A stretch of 36,231 bases of DNA from Ardenticatenales bacterium. Lineage in GTDB: Bacteria > Chloroflexota > Anaerolineae > Epilineales > Epilineaceae. Positions 6,450 through 15,043 of this stretch are shown here, in pieces. The stretch lies in assembly GCA_020853525.1 (NCBI GenBank), contig JADYYS010000020.1, forward strand, positions 1 through 36,231, in the 5' to 3' direction. The notes under the pieces were generated by a model. That model made no database searches. It had not been told where the DNA came from and worked only from the letters and a program-made list of their open reading frames with translations. The translations under genes were made by a program, and so were the position numbers. Positions within the stretch are counted from its first letter, which is position 1. Every line of letters starts with the position of its first letter.

Positions 6450-8060
6450 CTACAACAGCGCCCGCCCGAACCGCCGGCGTCGCTGACGGCGGACGATCGG
6501 GAAGCCCTCGACGAGGGACCACCACGCGATGTAGCTGAAGCCGAGCGCGAACGGCAGGACGAAGGCGACGACGCCCCAGGCGTGGCGGTCGACGGATAGG
6601 GCGATCCCCATCCAGCCGTAGGCTGCCAGGCAGGCCTCGCACACGGACTGGCCGTTCAGCGGCAGGCGGTAGGCGCCCGTGGCCGCGACGTCGTCGGCAC
6701 CGTCGCCGGCGCCATCACCGCCCTCACCCACCTTCGGCGTGCGCTCGAACTCGCCTCCGGCGCCGGTCAGCGCCTCCAGCACGGCCAGCGCGCCGTTCAG
6801 CGACATCCCGGCGGCGACGATCGAGAGGCACGGGTACCATAGCAGGCGGCGCCACCAGCCTGGTCGATCACCGGACAGGCCGTACTGGCCGAGGCCGACG
6901 AGGACCGGCATCGTCAGGGCCAGCAGCGAGAAGGCGAACAGGAGCGGATGGAAGCGCGGCTGCCAGACGGCCAAGAGCGGCGCCCCGAGGAAGAGCAGGA
7001 CGAGCATCGGCTGGACGAAGTAGGTCGACAGGCTGGCGACGGCGTGCAGGCGCTTGGGCAGCGGCCAGTCGGAACGGACGATTCGGCCGACGAGGCGGCG
7101 CCAGCACTGCACCGTGCCCTTGGCCCAGCGGTGCTGCTGGCGCTTGAAGGCCAGCACCGTGGCCGGGAGCTCGGCCGGCGCCTCCAGCTGGGGCAGCATG
7201 ACGATCCGCAGCCCGGCCAGCTGCGCCCGGTAGCTCAGGTCGACGTCCTCGCACAGCGTGTCGCCCGACCAGCCGCCGGCGGCGGCGATGGCCGCGCGGC
7301 GCCAGACGCCGGCGCTGCCGTTGAAGTGAAGCGCCAGCCCGGCGCGGCTGCGCGCGGCCTGCTCGACGCCGAAGTAGCCGTCCAAGCTGAGCGCCTGGAC
7401 GCGCGTCAACACGTTCTGCTCGCGGTTCAGGTGTCCCCAGCGGGTCTGCACCGCCGCGACACCGTCCGTCAGGTACGGCAGGACGTGCAGCAGCCAGTCC
7501 GCCGGCGGACGGAAGTCGGCATCGAACACGGCCAGCGCGTCGCCCTTGGCCTGGAGAATCGCCTCGCCGAGCGCGCCGCCCTTGAAGCCCCGCCGGTCCG
7601 CCCGCCGCACCACCGCCACGTCCACGCCGCGCGCCCGCCACCGCCGCGCCGCCTCGTCGACGACCGCGCGCGTGTCGTCCGTGGAGTCGTCGACCACCTG
7701 GACCTCGAACCGCTCGGGCGGCCACCGGAGGGCGCACGCGGCGTCGATGACACGCGCGGCCACGTGGCGCTCGTTGTAGATCGGCAGCTGGACGGTCACG
7801 TACGGGACGGTCCCGGACGGGCCGGCCCAGTCGAAGGTGCCATGCGGGTCGTGCGTCAAGCGCATCCGATCGGACGATTCGGTCCGAACGGCTTCATCCA
7901 CCCCTGCCCGCGCCCCTCGCGCCCCCGTCCGGAACCACAGGACGATATGCACCGCCGCCCGCAGCGAGAACAGCGCAACGACACCGAATCCGAGGGTGTA
8001 GAGGACGGTCAGAAACGTCGCAATCGCGGGGTGCGAGAGGCTGGGAGCGAGGTCGGTCAT
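6450..8060 (-). CDS. Processive family-2 glycosyltransferase (cellulose-synthase-like membrane enzyme)
   Basis: An inner-membrane GT2 enzyme expected to polymerise or transfer sugars from an NDP-sugar, giving a beta-linked glycan or glycolipid. An N-terminal membrane helix (about 14-42) precedes the GT-A domain. The D,D,D,QxxRW signature is complete: DD at 124-125, DAD at 180-182, the ED of 'CED' at 271-272, and QQHRW at 308-312. QxxRW is the hallmark of processive synthases such as cellulose synthase and plant CslA mannan synthases. The C-terminal half carries about four to six further membrane helices (from residue 345), interrupted by an acidic Gly-rich cytosolic loop near 443-462. At 536 aa it is the size of CslA/CsaA-like enzymes and much shorter than BcsA; no PilZ domain is visible. 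It stands alone, so the product cannot be named. Confidence 0.9.
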   Translation of the reverse strand: MTDLAPSLSHPAIATFLTVLYTLGFGVVALFSLRAAVHIVLWFRTGARGARAGVDEAVRTESSDRMRLTHDPHGTFDWAGPSGTVPYVTVQLPIYNERHVAARVIDAACALRWPPERFEVQVVDDSTDDTRAVVDEAARRWRARGVDVAVVRRADRRGFKGGALGEAILQAKGDALAVFDADFRPPADWLLHVLPYLTDGVAAVQTRWGHLNREQNVLTRVQALSLDGYFGVEQAARSRAGLALHFNGSAGVWRRAAIAAAGGWSGDTLCEDVDLSYRAQLAGLRIVMLPQLEAPAELPATVLAFKRQQHRWAKGTVQCWRRLVGRIVRSDWPLPKRLHAVASLSTYFVQPMLVLLFLGAPLLAVWQPRFHPLLFAFSLLALTMPVLVGLGQYGLSGDRPGWWRRLLWYPCLSIVAAGMSLNGALAVLEALTGAGGEFERTPKVGEGGDGAGDGADDVAATGAYRLPLNGQSVCEACLAAYGWMGIALSVDRHAWGVVAFVLPFALGFSYIAWWSLVEGFPIVRRQRRRRFGRALL

Positions 8061-8144
8061 GGCAGGTGGCCCGTTCGGCGCGGCTGGAGGCAGGGCAAGG
8101 AGACGATGATACCCCAGCCCGCGCCGCGCGCGGCCGCCCGAACG

Positions 8145-8546
8145 TCAGCGCCGGGCGAGCAGCAGCTCCCCGATGAGGACGATGAACCCTCCCGCCGCCA
8201 CCGCCTGCGCGATGCCCCCCGCGAGCAGCGCGCCGCGCGCGATGTCCATGCGCTGCCACGCGGCCAGCCAGCCGGCGGCCGACAGGAAGACACCGGCCGG
8301 CGCGGCGATCGCGACCGCGCGAACGAGTCGCGGCCGGCGGAGCGGCCGGCCGGCGAATCGCGGCACGATGAACAGCCCGACGCCGTAGATCATCAGCGTC
8401 ACGAAGCCCCAGACGTTCAGCTCGACGTGCATCGGCCGGAGCGCGGCGCCGAGCGGACGGTCCAGCGTGAACAGGACGCCGAGCGTCAGCCCGCACGCCA
8501 GCGACAGGAACGCGGATCGCAGCAGCAGGCGCGACGGACCGGTCAT
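8145..8546 (-). CDS. Small NnrS/heme-copper-oxidase-like membrane protein
   Basis: A 133-residue, four-helix membrane protein. The central motif MHVELNVWGFVTLMIYGVG followed by PRFAGRP resembles the helix-VI-type pattern H...GWV...GVG.H..PR.SGRP found in NnrS and in subunit-I-like cytochrome oxidase relatives. The same motif recurs in the upstream gene, whose TGA overlaps this ATG by four bases (ATGA), implying translational coupling. It may be a half-size partner of that protein, binding heme through the single conserved His. Function is inferred from family resemblance and operon context (nitric oxide or oxygen chemistry). Confidence 0.65.
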   Translation of the reverse strand: MTGPSRLLLRSAFLSLACGLTLGVLFTLDRPLGAALRPMHVELNVWGFVTLMIYGVGLFIVPRFAGRPLRRPRLVRAVAIAAPAGVFLSAAGWLAAWQRMDIARGALLAGGIAQAVAAGGFIVLIGELLLARR

Positions 8547-9382
8547 CGCCGCACCTCGATCGAGCCCGGCGCAATCGGCGCGTCGGGGCGGCGTGGGACG
8601 GCCAGCGACGGCCGGACGGCCACGGCGAACAGGACCATCGCCAGCGCCATGAGCAGCCCGCCGGCGACGAAGACGTTCGGCCGGCCCCAGCCGAGCGCCG
8701 GGACGATCAGCGCCACCGCCAGCGCATGGGCCGTCAGCTGCAGCCGCACGAGGCCGACGGACCGGATCGGCCGGCCGCTCGTGCGCGGCAGGACGTGGTA
8801 GCCGACGCCGACGACCATGCCGAGCACCCAACCGAGCGTCGCCAAGTGCACGGCCGCGAGCCGCCACTCCGGCGCCAGCCGTCCGGCTTCGGCGGCCGCC
8901 AGCAGCGCCAAGCCGACGGGCAGCGCCGCGCCGGCCGCGCTCGTCGCGCGCGACGCGATCAAATCGACCTGGCGCTGGGCGGGCAAGGTCACGCTCGGCC
9001 CTGTCGAACGGCGACGGCCGTGGAAGACGAGCGACATGACGTTCACGAGGAACAGCGCGCCGGTCGCGGCCTGCAATCCCGTCGTCCACGGCACCAACGT
9101 CGGGCGGGCGAGGTCGGCGGCGGTCGCGGCGGCGGTGGTCAGGGCGAAGAGCACGGCGTGCGACGTGGACAGCGCGGGCCACGGGAAATCGCGCGCCAGG
9201 AAGGCGGGCATCGCATGATAGGAAACGGCCAGAATGAAGCCGGTGATCCAGCCGAACAGCAGCAGCCGGACCATCGGCGCCCACAACACCTGTTCGCCCG
9301 CCAGCACACCGACGTGAAGCGCCGTGGCGCCCGCCAACGCGGCCAGCGCCGTCAGGCCGAACACGCGCGTGGCGGTGCTCAC
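8543..9382 (-). CDS. NnrS/cytochrome-oxidase-subunit-I-like membrane protein
   Basis: A 279-residue protein with about eight membrane helices. Histidines sit in helices typical of this superfamily: SYHAMPAFLARDFP (about 54-67) and, later, VHLATLGWVLGMVVGVG followed by YHVLPRTSGRP. NnrS proteins and orphan subunit-I-like proteins bind heme and are linked to nitric oxide stress or denitrification. GTG 9382 overlaps the stop of the DUF542 gene (GTGA), and its own stop overlaps the next start (ATGA), so three genes are coupled. No complete set of oxidase ligands (six His and a Cu-binding pair) is seen, so it is unlikely to be a full terminal oxidase. Confidence 0.7.
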   Translation of the reverse strand: MSTATRVFGLTALAALAGATALHVGVLAGEQVLWAPMVRLLLFGWITGFILAVSYHAMPAFLARDFPWPALSTSHAVLFALTTAAATAADLARPTLVPWTTGLQAATGALFLVNVMSLVFHGRRRSTGPSVTLPAQRQVDLIASRATSAAGAALPVGLALLAAAEAGRLAPEWRLAAVHLATLGWVLGMVVGVGYHVLPRTSGRPIRSVGLVRLQLTAHALAVALIVPALGWGRPNVFVAGGLLMALAMVLFAVAVRPSLAVPRRPDAPIAPGSIEVRR

Positions 9383-9600
9383 CGGATCACGGCGCCCGCA
9401 TCCGTCACGAGCGCGGCGGTCAACTCGGCCACGAGCGCTTCGAGGTCGAGCCCGTGCTGCTCGGCCGCCTGGCGAAGGGTCAGCGGGCCGCCGCAGCAGA
9501 GGTCGAGGCCGTGGCCGGCCAGGACGGGCATGAGCTGGGGGTGGCGTTCGACGACGTCATTGATCGTGAGCGTCGGCTCGATGGGTGGGAGATCGTTCAT
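9379..9600 (-). CDS. DUF542 (ScdA N-terminal) domain protein
   Basis: A 73-residue stand-alone domain. VVERHPQLMPVLAGHGLDLCCGG then LRQAAEQHGLD is the DUF542/ScdA_N signature (a C-C-G-G motif near the middle). This domain forms the N-terminus of the RIC/YtfE/ScdA di-iron proteins that repair iron-sulfur clusters after nitric-oxide or oxidative damage; the hemerythrin-like half is missing here. Solo versions occur in many bacteria beside heme-copper-like genes. ATG 9600 is chosen over longer frames because it begins at the conserved domain. It is the first gene of the three-gene operon running to 8145, which supports a role in NO or respiratory stress. Confidence 0.85.
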   Translation of the reverse strand: MNDLPPIEPTLTINDVVERHPQLMPVLAGHGLDLCCGGPLTLRQAAEQHGLDLEALVAELTAALVTDAGAVIR

Positions 9601-9720
9601 GTCGGTACCCCTGCCTTCGTCGGGATCGGCGCACATCGCCCGCTGTGGACTTGGGTTGAGCATACGTCGACCTGCCACGCCCGACATTGCGCCAGCGCAC
9701 GTTGGGCGTTATGCCTGTCG

Positions 9721-9831
9721 GGGCACCCCTTGTGGGTGCCCGTGTCCGTCGCGCGGCGCACGTAGGGACACCCCCCCGTGGGTGCCCGTGTCCGTCGCGC
9801 GGCGTACGCAGGGCACCCACGGAGGGTGCCC
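9721..9831. repeat. Intergenic palindromic repeat cluster
   Basis: Two 36-base direct copies (9732-9767 and 9778-9813) differ at two positions; each starts GTGGGTGCCC. They are bracketed by perfect 8-bp inverted repeats, GGGCACCC/GGGTGCCC, at 9721-9741 and 9811-9831, each able to form a hairpin. The arrangement is that of a REP/BIME-like family dispersed in intergenic space between two leftward genes. No open frame is supported here. Confidence 0.8.
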
Positions 9832-9836
9832 CGACG

Positions 9837-10094
9837 TCAGCGTTCGGTCGTCCCTTCGACCCGCGACAGGCGGACCGCGAACCGCTGCCGGTACACGCGC
9901 CGCAGCAACAGGACCTTTCGATCGCACCCCGTGCAGCGCAGTCCGATCTCGGCGCCGAGCCGGACGATGCGCCACGTGTCCGCCCCGCACGGGTGCGGTT
10001 TGCGCAGGCGGACGACGTCGCCGAGTCGGATGTCGTCGGCGGGGTGGCCGTCTTCGGCCGGCGGATGCGGCAGGGCGGGGGTGTAGGTTGGCAT
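9837..10094 (-). CDS. DUF951 family protein (small zinc-ribbon-like)
   Basis: An 85-residue protein. The core [16 protein letters not shown] followed by [15 protein letters not shown] is the DUF951 signature: two Cys-containing knuckles (HPCG and CTGC), then a basic strand. Members are about 65-70 aa, so an N-terminal Pro-rich extension of about 20 residues ([15 protein letters not shown]) is present here. The molecular function of the family is not established; a nucleic-acid or ribosome-associated role has been suggested from its size and fold. ATG 10094 is the first good start in this frame. Confidence 0.88.
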   Translation of the reverse strand: MPTYTPALPHPPAEDGHPADDIRLGDVVRLRKPHPCGADTWRIVRLGAEIGLRCTGCDRKVLLLRRVYRQRFAVRLSRVEGTTER

Positions 10095-10108
10095 CGGGAC
10101 CAGTATAT

Positions 10109-10159
10109 TGTGTTGCGGATGGGGATTGCGGGGATTGCTGTGTTGCGGATGGGGATTGC
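10109..10159 (+). repeat. Two 21-base direct repeats with 30-base period
   Basis: TGTGTTGCGGATGGGGATTG plus C occurs at 10109-10129 and again at 10139-10159, in the gap between divergent genes. Shorter GGGATTG and GGATGGGG echoes continue to about 10185. It could be a regulator-binding array or a slipped-strand duplication. Confidence 0.7.
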
Positions 10160-10282
10160 ATGGTGGGATTGCATGGTGTTGGGATGGGGCGTAGCGTTCT
10201 GTGCGCATCACCCGTCGATATACGGTGTGCTCGTCCGAGCGCGCCCGCCCGGGTTGATCCCCCACCCCACGAGGCGAGTCCG

Positions 10283-11986
10283 ATGGCGAACAACGATCCA
10301 CGAGCCGCACAGGCCGAGAGCCGCATCCGCTGGGCACCGGCGTTCGCCGTCGTCGTCGCAGCCATCGCATGCGCCGCATCGCGCGATGCGGACGGCCGCG
10401 CGGCCGCCCAGGGCCTGCGCGCCCAGACGCCCACCGCCACGGCCGTCGCGGGCCAGGGCATGTGCACGTTCACGGGCGAGCAGGTGCCCGCCGCGAGCTC
10501 CGTCGAGCGGAACGCGCGGCTGGACGTCGTGCTCCGCGTGCGCGGCGACTGCCCGGTCGAAGCGCGCGGGCGGGCGGACATCATGCTGCTCGTCGACCGC
10601 TCGGGCTCGATGAACGACGGCGGCAAGTTCGATGCGGCCAAGGCGGCCGTCGAGCAGTTCGTGAACAACGTCGACTTCGGCCGCCACCGCGTCGGCCTCA
10701 TCCCGTTCAACAGCGATCCGTACGTCGCGCAGCCGCTGACCGATCGCCCCGACCGCGTGATCCGCGCGCTCGGGCAGATGGGCGCACCGCAGGGCAGCAC
10801 TTCGATCGGCGCCGCGATCCGGATGGCTGACAGCGAGTTCGTCGAGACCGGGCGGCCGATCGCCGTGAAGGTCATCGTCCTCCTGTCGGACGGCATCGAG
10901 CCCGCCGCGGAAGGCATCCTGGCCGCGGCGGCCGCGTCGAAGGCGCTCGGCACGGTGTTCTTCACGATCGGCCTCGGCGCCGACGCGGCGGACGACACGA
11001 TGATCCAGGTGGCGACGACCCCGGCGCACTACTACCCGGCGCCGGACGCATCGCAGCTGGCCGAGATCTACCAGAAGATCGCGGCCATCATCCTGTCCTT
11101 CAGCGTCACGGACGTTCGCGTTCACGAGCGATTGCAGCCGGCAGCGACACCGGCTGCAACGCCGGCTTCGCCCGCCGCCCTCGAGCCGGCCGTGGCGCCG
11201 GACGGCCTGCGCACGTGGTGGCGCCCGTTCCTGACGGCCGACGAGGTCGCCCTGCCGTACGCCGTGCACCTGTCCGCCGATGGCCGCCAGCCGATCAGCA
11301 GCGCGCTGTGGGCGGAGTACACGGACGGCGACGGCACACGGCGGCGCTACGAGATCCCGCCCGCCGTGGTCGACGTGATCCCGCCGAACATCCGGACGAT
11401 CTACCTACCCTTCAGCGCCCGCAACTGGTGCTTCCCGGCCGACCGCTTCGCCGACGTCGCGCTCGTCATCGACGCGTCGTCCAGCATGACCGGCGACAAG
11501 CTGGCCCAGGCCGTCGCCGGCGCGAAAGCGTTCGTCGAACTGCTGGCGCCGCGACCCGGCGGCAGCCAGGTAGCCGTCGTGACATACGACTCCAACAGCC
11601 GCGTCGTCCAGCCGCTCACGAGCAGCCGGTCCGCTATCGAAGCGGCCCTCGACACGATCCGCCCCGGCAGCGGCACCCGGATCGACCGCGGCATCGTCGC
11701 CGGCGCGAACGAGGTGACCGGCCCGGCCCACGACCCCGACCACCGCCCGGTCCTCGTCCTGCTCACGGACGGCATTCAGGTGGATGCCCGCGAGAGCGTC
11801 ACGGGCGCCGCCGCGTTCGCGCGCAGCAAGGGCGCCGCCCTCTACGTCGTCGGCCTCGGCGACGACGTGGACCTGCCGACGCTGCTGGCGGTGGCGGGGG
11901 GGGCGGACGCGCTGTGGCTGGCGCGGGATCCGGAGGCGTTGGTGGCGATTTATCGAAGGGTGGGGGGGGTGGTGGTCTGTCGGTAG
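10283..11986 (+). CDS. Secreted protein with two von Willebrand factor A domains
   Basis: A 567-residue exported protein. The N-terminal hydrophobic segment (about 18-33, [16 protein letters not shown]) acts as signal peptide or lipoprotein-like leader. vWA domain 1 has the MIDAS motif DRSGS at 105-109 and the later 'LLSDG' strand near 200. vWA domain 2 has DASSS at 397-401 and 'LLTDG' in the corresponding place, so both probably bind a divalent metal and a protein ligand. A Pro/Ala-Thr linker (about 284-304) separates domain 1 from a beta-rich stretch. ATG 10283 is preferred; the frame is open for 1.5 kb upstream only as antisense to other genes. It is followed by hairpin terminators and faces the convergent gene 12179-13807. 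It is likely an extracellular adhesion or binding protein; no partner genes are adjacent. Confidence 0.88.
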   Translation: MANNDPRAAQAESRIRWAPAFAVVVAAIACAASRDADGRAAAQGLRAQTPTATAVAGQGMCTFTGEQVPAASSVERNARLDVVLRVRGDCPVEARGRADIMLLVDRSGSMNDGGKFDAAKAAVEQFVNNVDFGRHRVGLIPFNSDPYVAQPLTDRPDRVIRALGQMGAPQGSTSIGAAIRMADSEFVETGRPIAVKVIVLLSDGIEPAAEGILAAAAASKALGTVFFTIGLGADAADDTMIQVATTPAHYYPAPDASQLAEIYQKIAAIILSFSVTDVRVHERLQPAATPAATPASPAALEPAVAPDGLRTWWRPFLTADEVALPYAVHLSADGRQPISSALWAEYTDGDGTRRRYEIPPAVVDVIPPNIRTIYLPFSARNWCFPADRFADVALVIDASSSMTGDKLAQAVAGAKAFVELLAPRPGGSQVAVVTYDSNSRVVQPLTSSRSAIEAALDTIRPGSGTRIDRGIVAGANEVTGPAHDPDHRPVLVLLTDGIQVDARESVTGAAAFARSKGAALYVVGLGDDVDLPTLLAVAGGADALWLARDPEALVAIYRRVGGVVVCR

Positions 11987-12026
11987 GGGGCTCTCCCTCT
12001 ATCCGTCAGCGCCTGCGGCGCTGCCA

Positions 12027-12054
12027 CCTTTCTCCCGCGGGGGCGGGAGAAAGG
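12027..12054 (+). terminator. 12-bp stem hairpin, likely terminator of the vWA gene
   Basis: CCTTTCTCCCGC pairs perfectly with GCGGGAGAAAGG around a GGGG loop, 40 bases after the vWA stop. There is no long T tract, but the stem is strong, and the converging gene would use the same region. Confidence 0.6.
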
Positions 12055-12141
12055 GTCCATCCTGGGCGATAGGGCCGGCGCAGGTGTCGCCGATTCGACC
12101 TTGGGCAGCGCCGGCATCCAACGTCCGCCTCCGGATAGACC

Positions 12142-12188
12142 GTCCTCCCCATCCCGCGATGGGGAGGACAGGCGCGCTTCAGCGCGCC
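12142..12188. repeat. Two adjacent palindromes at the convergent gene junction
   Basis: The first is an 11-bp stem (GTCCTCCCCAT / ATGGGGAGGAC, 12142-12169) with a 6-base loop. The second is a 7-bp stem (GGCGCGC / GCGCGCC, 12171-12188) with loop TTCA, which contains the stop codon of the leftward gene. They probably act as a bidirectional terminator, or belong to a dispersed palindrome family. Confidence 0.6.
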
Positions 12189-13807
12189 GGGAGGGGTTGG
12201 TAGGCCCAAGGCAACCAAACGCGGTGGTGACCCATCTGCTGCGTTGCGGACGCCGTCACCGTCGCTGTCGCTGTCGTCATCGTCGTCACCGTCGGAAGCG
12301 GGGCTGTGGCACGCGCATCCGGCGTCGCCGCGGACGCGCCAGGCACGTAGTGCAGCACGATGCCGTGGGGCACCGACAGCAGCGGATCGCGGGCGAAGCC
12401 CACCGCCCACGCCTCGCCGTTCGGCATGGCCTGCACGGCGCGCAGGAGGCAATCGCACGGCGACGGCTGGCGTTCCCATGCGCCATCGCGGAAGCGCCAC
12501 AGCTCGGCCGGCCCGTCGCCGTTCGTGCCGCCGCCGACCGCCCAACCTTCGGCAGGCGAGAGAAGGTCGACGGACCACAGTGTCGTCGGGGCGGTCTCCG
12601 GCGCCATCGTCACGGCGCCGCCGAGGCGGTGATGGATGGTGCCGAGCGGGCCGCCGTCCCTGGCTCCGCAGACGATCCAGGCCTCGTCGCCGGACACGAT
12701 GTCGACGCTCTGGCCCGTGAACGTCGAAGGCAGCGACGGCATGGGTTGCCATGATCGACCATCGAACAAGTCGGCGCCCACGCCGCTGATGGCCATCGCA
12801 TCGGCGGTCCGCTCCCCGGCGACAGGGGCAAGGGGCGCGCGCGGCAGCACGTCGAGGCCGATGCCCTTCGCCGTGCCCCAGCCGCCGTCGATCTCGGTCG
12901 ATGAGGCACCGGACAGCTTGATGACGCCTTGAATGCCGATCGCCCAACCGCTCGCATCGAAGCTGCGGTCCACCGCGACATCCATGAGCAGGTTGTTCTC
13001 CGACGGGGTACGCTCGCGCTGCCACCGATTGTCGTCTTCGTCGAAGTGGTACAGCGCCTGCATCGTAACCGCCCAATCCCCGGCCACCGCCCACGCGACC
13101 CCACCCTCGCCCCCCGGCAGGGCGCGATCCTCCCATCCGCTCTTCGTCCGCCGAAATACCGTCGGCAGCAGCGTCACCGTGGTGACGCCGGGGGTGGTGA
13201 TATAGCGCACGCCGACGACCCACGGCGCGCTGCCGCGGAGCAAGTCGACATCCATGAGCGACACGAAGCCGTCCGGCGGTGCCACCTCGACCCAACGGCC
13301 GCCATCCCCGATCAGCCGCCGGAAGCGGACCGACTGGAAGATCTGCGTGATCCGGTCCTGCTCGCCCAGGGGCACGTGTCCGACGATGCTGAGGTGCGTC
13401 GGTCTGCCGTCGAACGCACCGAAGTCATCCGCGTGTTCGATGAACATGCCGATGATGTCCTGCGGCTCGCGCGGACGGAGGATGACCGCCGAGCGGAAGT
13501 CGATCCGCTCGTGCTGCACCACGTGCCGCGTGGCGTCCTGCGGCGGCGACAGCCAATATGCACCGTGGTCGAACTGCAACTCAAGGCCGTCGCCGACAAG
13601 CAAGCCGACGAACGAGTCCGTGCCCTCGAGCGGCTCGTATCGCCACCCCGGCGGGAGCGCGACGGAGAACGGGCCGGTGTCGACGCGGGTCCAGCCGGGT
13701 GGGTCCCCTTGCGCCCGCGCGGCGCTCCGGTCGATGGCCCACGGCGCGGCCGCGGCCTCGATCGCAATCGTGATCCCGACGATGGCGGCGACGAACGACC
13801 TGGCCAT
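12179..13807 (-). CDS. Secreted propeller-like protein with C-terminal Thr-rich linker and LPW tail
   Basis: A 542-residue exported protein with a signal peptide (MARSFVAAIVGITIAIEAAAA). A strong AAGGAGG lies just before ATG 13807. The body first has a compact domain (about 35-170), then repeated blades with recurring 'W.VG', 'EAWIV.G', 'GWAVGGG' and 'GEAWAVGFA' strands, each about 50-60 residues apart. This resembles beta-propellers of the Kelch/BNR/Ycf48 type, but no catalytic motif is visible. A Thr/Ala-rich linker (about 505-525) leads to a final VWLPWAYQP. A terminal hydrophobic -LP- segment after a T/P-rich linker is common on secreted proteins of Chloroflexota, perhaps as an attachment tail (inference). 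Function unknown. Confidence 0.72.
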   Translation of the reverse strand: MARSFVAAIVGITIAIEAAAAPWAIDRSAARAQGDPPGWTRVDTGPFSVALPPGWRYEPLEGTDSFVGLLVGDGLELQFDHGAYWLSPPQDATRHVVQHERIDFRSAVILRPREPQDIIGMFIEHADDFGAFDGRPTHLSIVGHVPLGEQDRITQIFQSVRFRRLIGDGGRWVEVAPPDGFVSLMDVDLLRGSAPWVVGVRYITTPGVTTVTLLPTVFRRTKSGWEDRALPGGEGGVAWAVAGDWAVTMQALYHFDEDDNRWQRERTPSENNLLMDVAVDRSFDASGWAIGIQGVIKLSGASSTEIDGGWGTAKGIGLDVLPRAPLAPVAGERTADAMAISGVGADLFDGRSWQPMPSLPSTFTGQSVDIVSGDEAWIVCGARDGGPLGTIHHRLGGAVTMAPETAPTTLWSVDLLSPAEGWAVGGGTNGDGPAELWRFRDGAWERQPSPCDCLLRAVQAMPNGEAWAVGFARDPLLSVPHGIVLHYVPGASAATPDARATAPLPTVTTMTTATATVTASATQQMGHHRVWLPWAYQPLPAR

Positions 13808-13931
13808 GACGCAACCTCCTTGCGGCAGCGAACAACATGCCGCGCCGGCTCACATGATCCCGTTGACAACGGCACGGTCCGGAAGGTGACACGACCGGCG
13901 ATGTAGTGGTGCCGCGCGGGCGCGACGCCGG

Positions 13932-14798
13932 CTACGTGCTCGCTTGGCTGACCACCGGTTCATCCAGCGCATCGGCCGACGGCGGCAGCTCGACCACCGC
14001 CGGCGGCGGCGTCGCCACCCGACGCCGCAGGTCGTAGCGCGCGCCGTCCGTCAGGATGTGCAGCCGGACGTCCAGGACGCTCACCGGATCGGACCGATTC
14101 GCCGAGTCCATCGACGTGTAGCTCACCTCGGACGGGTCGACGACCGTGATCGCGCCGCTGCCGGCCACGACGATCGTGTCGTCCGGCCCGATGAAGGCCG
14201 CCGTGTCCTCGTCGAGGCCGATGCCGACGAAGCTCGGGTTGTAGGACAGCGCCGTCAGGAGCCGCCCCAGCCGGTCGCGCTGCCGGAAGTGCTGGTCGAT
14301 GATCGCGAGCCCCGTCAGCCCGAGCCCCGGCGCCAGCGTGACGATGTCCGCCCGCGGCGTCCCGCCGTCGTCGCCGAAGGCGATCATGTGCTCGCTCATC
14401 ACCGCCGCCCCGGCCGACGTGCCGGCGACGTGGAGACCGGCGCCGGCATGGCGCTCGATCAGCCGCGCGGCGAACGGCGTGCCGCCGAGCGTCGTCGACA
14501 GGCGCAGCTGGTTGCCGCCCGTGAGGAAGACGCCGTCCACCCCGTCGAGCGCATCGACGTACGCGGACCGCGCCGCATCGGCCCGCGTCTCGATCGGCAG
14601 CACGGTGACCGATGCCACCTTCAGGCGCCGGAACACGATCTCGTACTTGCGCCCCGTCGTTTGCAGCATGGAGGCCGTCGGGACGACCGCGATGCGCGCC
14701 CGCTCGCCGCCGCAGAGCCCGACGAAGCGCGCCAGGATGGCGGGGGTGCGCATCTTCTCCTCGGCACCGCCGATCGGGATCGTGTAGCCGCGGGTCAC
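13932..14798 (-). CDS. cphB: Cyanophycinase (peptidase family S51)
   Basis: Cyanophycinase hydrolyses the storage polymer multi-L-arginyl-poly-L-aspartate to beta-Asp-Arg dipeptides. Visible motifs: FLTGGNQLRL (about 91-100), nucleophile elbow AGTSAGA with Ser128, DQHFRQRDRLGRL with His170, and GIGLDEDTA. The 288-residue length is normal for CphB. GTG 14798 is chosen because AAGGA lies six bases upstream and the protein then begins right at the family's N-terminal G-G-E/A block. A longer in-frame extension to 14927 is Arg-rich and unlike any domain. No cyanophycin synthetase gene is in the window, so the substrate pool, internal or scavenged, is unknown. No signal peptide is seen with this start. 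Confidence 0.93.
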   Translation of the reverse strand: MTRGYTIPIGGAEEKMRTPAILARFVGLCGGERARIAVVPTASMLQTTGRKYEIVFRRLKVASVTVLPIETRADAARSAYVDALDGVDGVFLTGGNQLRLSTTLGGTPFAARLIERHAGAGLHVAGTSAGAAVMSEHMIAFGDDGGTPRADIVTLAPGLGLTGLAIIDQHFRQRDRLGRLLTALSYNPSFVGIGLDEDTAAFIGPDDTIVVAGSGAITVVDPSEVSYTSMDSANRSDPVSVLDVRLHILTDGARYDLRRRVATPPPAVVELPPSADALDEPVVSQAST

Positions 14799-15043
14799 GT
14801 AGGGTCCTTCGGGGTTGCGTTGGGCGTCGCTCGTACGCGGCGGCCTGGACGGCGGTGATCGAGCGATTCGACGCCGGGCGCGTTCTCGCCGGCCAACCAC
14901 GGGGCGCTTCGCCAGGTCGACCGCCACGGAGTGTAGTACCGACGCGCCTCCGGCGCACGATGTTCGCTACGGCCGGCCCAACGGCATGCCGACGCCCGAA
15001 GCGTCACGGCAGCCGAGGGCCGTTCCCGCGCCATGCCGCCCCC

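Noticed and set aside
6948-8801. 617-codon plus-strand frame across the glycosyltransferase
   Set aside because: Shadow of the GT2 gene, whose D,D,D,QxxRW motifs are on the minus strand; it also spans an intergenic gap and a second gene.
8726-10282. 519-codon N-terminal extension of the vWA protein
   Set aside because: It lies antisense to the NnrS-like, DUF542 and DUF951 genes; a normal signal peptide begins at ATG 10283.
14799-14927. 43-codon N-terminal extension of cyanophycinase
   Set aside because: Arg-rich, no signal peptide, while GTG 14798 has a good ribosome binding site and fits family length.
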